This document shows, in pieces, positions 59,441-64,000 of a stretch of 64,000 bases of DNA. Below the pieces are notes generated by a model. The model was not told where the DNA came from. It searched no databases and saw only the letters and a program-made list of their open reading frames with translations. The translations under genes and the position numbers were made by a program. How positions within the stretch are numbered: the stretch's first letter is position 1; each line of letters starts with the position of its first letter. Source of the stretch: Dermanyssus gallinae (taxonomy: Eukaryota > Arthropoda > Arachnida > Mesostigmata > Dermanyssidae); assembly GCA_003439945.1 (NCBI GenBank), contig QVRM01001396.1, positions 1 through 64,000 of the forward strand, given 5' to 3'.

Positions 59441-60200
59441 TTAGCAAATTTTGCTAATAAAGATGGAATCGCTTGGCATTGGACTTAGGGTTCGAAATTG
59501 GTGCCAAGCGTATCTTACTGATAGGAGCTTTAAGGTCAGTGTAAAAAGTGCTATGTCTGGTACTTTTCCATGCCTCTCTGGAGTCCCGCAACGTCCTTGG
59601 CAGAATCGATATGATTTATAAGCTCTGTGCCGACGTAGAAATCTATGTGATTTATAAGCTCTATGCCGACGTAGAAATATCTACTTCTAAATGTGCCGTG
59701 CTGAAAACAATCAAGGATGACACTGCGTGTTCTATTGAACGGCCATAGTATACCTGAAGTGTCGACATACAAACCTAGGTGCTGCATTTAATTGTCAAAT
59801 CAAGTATACAACTCACATCGCTGAGGTTGTAAAATCTACGTCTCGCTTGTGCAATTCCGAACTTAGAGCGTTTATCGGGCATGACCTAACAGTGTACATA
59901 AAATTGTATAATGCGTTTGTCTTACTAAAGTGGGCATACTTCTCACACGTGTAAGTACATTTCTATAGAAAATATGTAGAACTGCTTCAGCGGGTGTAGG
60001 ATACATTTTTCAAATGAGTCGCATGACGTTGCAATGTAAGGCCTGAGAGCCTTGTACTCCCAAACAAGAGCGAGTGCCAGATGCGAGTTGACGTAAGACT
60101 TTTTAAACAACTAATCCGGAGTAATAACTTAGTACCTTTTTCACGTCCAAATAATCTTTGTAGTGGTGTGTGAATTACTCCACCGGAAGTTGCTTACGTC
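59440..60200 (+). pseudogene. LINE RT fragment
   Basis: Plus strand: RNWCQAYLTDRSFKVSV (about 59490-59545), then FPCLSGVPQ (about 59568), corresponding to the WFxSYLxxRxQxVxV...SGVPQGS stretch of RT. After a direct 35-bp duplication (TGATTTATAAGCTCT(G/A)TGCCG at 59609 and 59648) come remnants of the C-terminal part, TVYIKLYNAFVLLKWAYFSHV split over 59890-59955 and RVDVRLFKQLIRSNNLVPF at 60080-60140. Inactive. Confidence 0.65.
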
Positions 60201-61106
60201 GAATTTGTAAATAATGCGTCCCCTCAACGGGTTGGCCACATTTACATTAATGAGGGGAGACAGCCGAGACGAAGACCTGCCCCAATTTGGGTTGTTTTAT
60301 TGTGCAGGAGGCTGCCCTTGAAGTGGAGCACTTGAAAGTGCGCGATACAAAATATGCTCCAGTCATGTTGGCTCGAATCGATATATATATATATATATAT
60401 GTATATATCTCAATTAAGGAGACAATCAAGGTGAAATATGTTATATATTTAATAACATTTGTTTAGTGATATGCTCTCAGGTGCGTCCGCAGAACTGTGG
60501 AATGATAGGAAAAAACCACAGGCAGTGATAAATATGAAGCAGCGGTCATGCTCCGCCTTAAGGATATACCTTCGTCATCCTTTTGAGTTTTGTCTCTATA
60601 TCTTCTTTTTAGTCAGCTGCGTGTTTTCTAAATCGACTCTTGCCGACGGTAATTGTGTTTGAGGAAGCTTTCCGCCACAATTGGGTCGCCATTCCCGCTG
60701 CCTGAGTCGCTCGTGTCGTCAGACGTCTGTCGGGATGCTAAAAATCCACATAAAAATGCATACATAAATATTATATAGGATTTATTATTTGCTTATTAAA
60801 TTCATCTGCCCATATCCAAATGATTCATCTATATAAACTTAAATGCAGATGTAATCTTTTTATATCAGGAGCGCTTAGAACGGCAGCATAAGTGAGCATG
60901 TTGAAGAACTAGGGTTCTCCACAGTCCTTGTGGCAGCATGGTCGCTGACTCTCAGCAGTCTGCATTATTATCTATTCTCAATAATCACAACTGGCGCACA
61001 AGCCCCCCAGACTATGCCGCCACATAAGACAAATTGATCAATATTCTTTAGACAGAGCGGTAGGCGGTTTTGGGACAAGCCCTGACATTGATACGACCTG
61101 TGTATA

Positions 61107-61179
<73 letters not shown>

Positions 61180-61299
61180 CTTATTTATATTAAATAAAAA
61201 TGATGTTTTTTTTCAACGAGGCAAGGGGACGTATACGTCTTCTAAAAATGGGCAATTTAGCATGAAAGTCAAATTATAACAATTGCAAAGAATTGGGTT
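60201..61299. other. intergenic with (TA)n at 60381-60404 and 61110-61177
   Basis: AT-rich sequence; the two TA tracts are the only features recognised. Confidence 0.5.
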
Positions 61300-61600
61300 T
61301 CTTAAGAAATACCCCTAATACAACATTTGTTCTGCTTTGAGCTAACGTAGAATGCAATTCAACGATGCTGATCCTCCAAACGCGCAGACATATTTGGTTC
61401 ATCGCTAGGGTGTCTGGGGCTCTCGCAATCGTAGATTGAGTGAATATGTGTCAAGATAAAAAGCTTAGTACAACCATTTGTGGTAATTTCGTTCTTACTC
61501 CAAAGGAAGACATTTCCACCCCCTTGTTCCTTTGGAAAAAATATTTTTTCGCCGAGTTGTGCTAGACCCTAAAGTTTGTTGGACGAATAGTATATATATA
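61300..61600. repeat. unclassified dispersed repeat B, copy 2
   Basis: Counterpart of 26700-26960 (shared CGCAATCGTAGATT, CAACCATTTGTGGTAATTT, CTCCAAAGGAAGACATTTCC, CCTTTGGAAAAAATA, GCCGAGTTGTGC). Non-coding. Confidence 0.5.
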
Positions 61601-61769
61601 TCTGTTCTTAGCCGCGGAAAATACCAAGATACACAAAATAGACGTCAGATATGAACAAGATAATACCAATTACAATCTGGATAATAGAAAATGGTCTCTA
61701 CAAGGAGAAATTATTATATTTACTGTCATGTCACAAAATATTAGCTCAACATATTTTCAATCAATCATA

Positions 61770-63240
61770 TTTATTTCACTCAAATAGAGTATGTACAAAA
61801 TAGTTCATGCTATTATTAAACATAAATACTTGTTGTTTTGCCGTTCCACCGAGAGAAGAAGTGTAAAGATCTTCGTTGCAGTGCCGGACAATCAACCACG
61901 TGGTACTTAGCGCATTGCTGCGAGCAGAACCGACAAATACACTGAGTAATATAGTCTTCATGAAACTCCCTACGGGAGCATACGAGGTGATGGAACCCGT
62001 GTACGATGTACCTGGTATATACATGCCTGTCATCGCAGTCCACCCCGGCCCACAAGCAAGGAGACTTAAAGACGTCTAGCGTTCTTACCTCCGTCGCTGC
62101 TTCCGTGAATTTGCGTCGCCACTCTCCCAAGAAATGGTTAAGTGGCTCCGTCAGTGGCATACGCAGCCTAAGCCGAAGCATCTCCACCATCGGCGCACAC
62201 TCCGACAATACATACACGAAGCGGCTTCTCGCCTTGATTAAGAGGCAGAGTACTCGCTTCATGTATAGTGTGAAGCACTTTTCAAGCAAATAAAAATTAG
62301 CTTGAGGTAGGTGTTGCCACACTCTGTCTAAACTATACGCCAACTTCGGCAGAGTTTTTAACATAAGCAAGCGCACTGCCGTACCGACGGACAGTCGCCG
62401 TACATCTCCGACCCCTCCGTAGAGAACTGCCAGTGCCGAGTTAACACTGTTCTCGATGTGTGTAGTAAACGATGTTCCCCTGTAGTGAATCCGGAGACCC
62501 AAGTATGGGAAAGAGTTTACAAACTCCAATGGCCTCCCGCAGCAACGAATAACGTCGTTTGCAGCTAAACGCCCACCGCGACGAAACTTAATCGCCTTGG
62601 TTTTGCGTGAGTTTATTTCTAGTTCTTTTTTTATGAGATACGCCTCTACCATGGCGGTAATGCGCGAGATGGCACCAATGTTACGATGAGCAACAACGAT
62701 GTCATCAGCATACATCACTACCACGGCATATTGAAACTCTTGACGCACGTATTGAACAAGGTCGGCCAGAAGCAGAGTGAACGAGATGCAGCTTAGTGGG
62801 TCCCCCTGAGGAGTCCCAACGTTCTGCGTTAGCTCACGCACGCCGCTCCTTACCTCGACCAACAGTGTATCATCGTCGAAAAAACTAGAACTTACTCGCA
62901 GAAGAGCTCCACCTATGCTCAATCTGTCTAAAACAATCGATCATAAGATTGCGCGAAGCCTTGTCAAAGGTCTTGACGCAGTCAATGAAGACTGCATACA
63001 GGTGGCCTCCTGGACGAGATTCCGCCCGCTCTACTTCGGATTGCAAAACGTGGATGGCGTCGCGGGTCCCCATGCCGTTTCTATTCCCGAACTGCTCGGG
63101 AGGCAGAGCATGGTTTGCTACATTTGCAATCCTTTCAATAATCAGCTTACAGAATATTTTCTTGAGCGTTCGCTCCGACGCCACTCCTCGGTACAGATTT
63201 GGGTCACTTCAATCGTCGCCGTGTTTACCCTTAAATAACA
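61770..63240 (-). pseudogene. non-LTR retrotransposon RT, family C copy 2 (best preserved)
   Basis: Minus strand. A frame 63184-62885 covers RT with PPEQFGNRNGMGTRDAI and LYAVFIDCVKTFDKASRN, the region of the first catalytic Asp. It overlaps a second frame 62922-61816 (368 residues) with GTPQGDPLSCISFTLLLADL, VVMYADDIVVAH (YADD at about 62712-62701), LEINSRKTKAIKF, FVNSFPYLGLRIHY and a cysteine-rich C-terminus (DYITQCICRFCSQQCAKYH). One frameshift near 62890-62920 separates the two frames, so only about one lesion is visible in RT. The 5' end with endonuclease is missing. TTTATTTCACTC (61769-61780) marks the shared 3' end with copy 1 at 33865. Confidence 0.88.
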
Positions 63241-63639
63241 GAGAAAGCCTAGCACTCAAAACATTTTGTGCACATTTAAGTAGAAATGGCATGTGTTCTC
63301 AGTTGCGGATCGCGTTTGGTTTTCACCAAATACTCCTCGGCATGGCCTTCTAGTTTTTAAATTAACCGTTTAAATTGTCTACGCGATATATGAATCGTGT
63401 ACAAATAGATGTACAGCTAGTGCAAAGATGGCACCAGCAAACCAAGGACAATGCACGCGCGTCGTATGCATTTGTGTAAACGAATACAGTACGGTATAGA
63501 GTTGCAGATCAGGGGGTTGTAAACTGACCGTGTGTGCCTGTGAAGTGAAGCAAGCCTTTAAGGTGGTAATTACGATGTCCCGCCCGACTATTTTGCTCAG
63601 TTCTCATATTCCACATATAACCATGGTGATTTCACTTTA
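63241..63639. other. intergenic, nothing recognised
   Basis: AT-rich sequence between the LINE copy and the SINE. Confidence 0.5.
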
Positions 63640-63830
63640 CTGTATAGCGTAAACTCTTGGGGGCTCTTTCAGCCCACAGTTACCGTCTACGGAATTGCTT
63701 CTGCATTGCTTCGTGAGGCGGACTCCATACATATAAATGTGCAACGGCGGGAGGATCGAACCCATGCACCTATGTACCTCATTCGGTTGCAAGGCGCACG
63801 GGAATGCACTATGCCACGAAACTCGACTTA
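63640..63830 (-). mobile_element. tRNA-derived SINE (family B), copy 3
   Basis: On the minus strand: GTTTCGTGGCATAGTGCATTC (box A TGGCATAGTG), box B GGTTCGATCCT, then CGCCGTTGCACATTTATATGTATG. The body carries GTAGACGGTAACTGTGGGCTGAAAGAGCCCCCAA in pieces. It is clearly the same family as 28036-28229 and 32998-33180, at lower similarity. Confidence 0.8.
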
Positions 63831-64000
63831 CTGTAGAACCTAGGCAAGCGCAAGGTGCACACACACACTCAAAACGGATGTTTCGGCAGCACTTTTAGAC
63901 GGCTTAGAAAATGCTGTCACATCTGAAACGATCCGCCTCACTGTCGCATTGACAAGACGACGGACTCTCAGCCACACCATCTCGAATACACTACGAAGAG

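Overview
The window looks like metazoan nuclear DNA. It has spliced genes with GT-AG introns, two secreted BMP-antagonist genes, non-LTR retrotransposon remains, a mariner remnant, tRNA-derived SINEs and a very heavy load of simple repeats: (TA)n and trinucleotide tracts of GTT/CAA, GAT, CAG and CGT type. I see no bacterial or organellar features. An arthropod is my best guess (intact CpG, mariner, R1/jockey-like LINEs, microsatellite density). A chelicerate such as a mite is possible, but the sequence alone does not settle the taxon.

Two genes can be modelled with confidence, both on the + strand. Noggin (three coding exons, 10753-12477) gives a 271-residue secreted protein with the nine-cysteine noggin C-terminus. 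Gremlin (start codon alone at 42178-42180, main exon 47826-48812) gives a 329-residue secreted protein with a C-terminal DAN-type cystine knot. Both families bind BMP-type ligands outside the cell and block receptor binding, so two independent BMP antagonists lie about 30 kb apart in the same orientation.

Layout: 1-10.2 kb is intergenic, with minisatellites (2.8-3.3 kb and 6.9-7.7 kb), a SINE and an RT remnant next to a perfect hairpin. 10.6-12.5 kb is noggin. 12.5-16.4 kb is a simple-repeat-rich flank. 16.6-29 kb is a transposon graveyard: a mariner copy with a LINE fragment inside it, R1-like and jockey/CR1-like reverse transcriptase remains on both strands, and SINEs. 29.2-31.7 kb and 35.2-37.7 kb are GC-richer simple-repeat islands without a recognisable gene. 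Between them lie a 195-bp near-identical direct repeat pair and a LINE remnant. 37.7-41.5 kb is AT-rich with long (TA)n blocks. 41.5-49.6 kb is gremlin, including a repeat-filled 5.6-kb intron. 50.4-51.6 kb is another simple-repeat island. 51.6-64 kb is AT-rich DNA with further LINE remnants and a SINE.

Most long open frames in the window are products of trinucleotide repeats, or decayed transposon frames, and are not annotated as genes. Family assignments of transposon fragments come from reading motifs by eye. No database search was possible.
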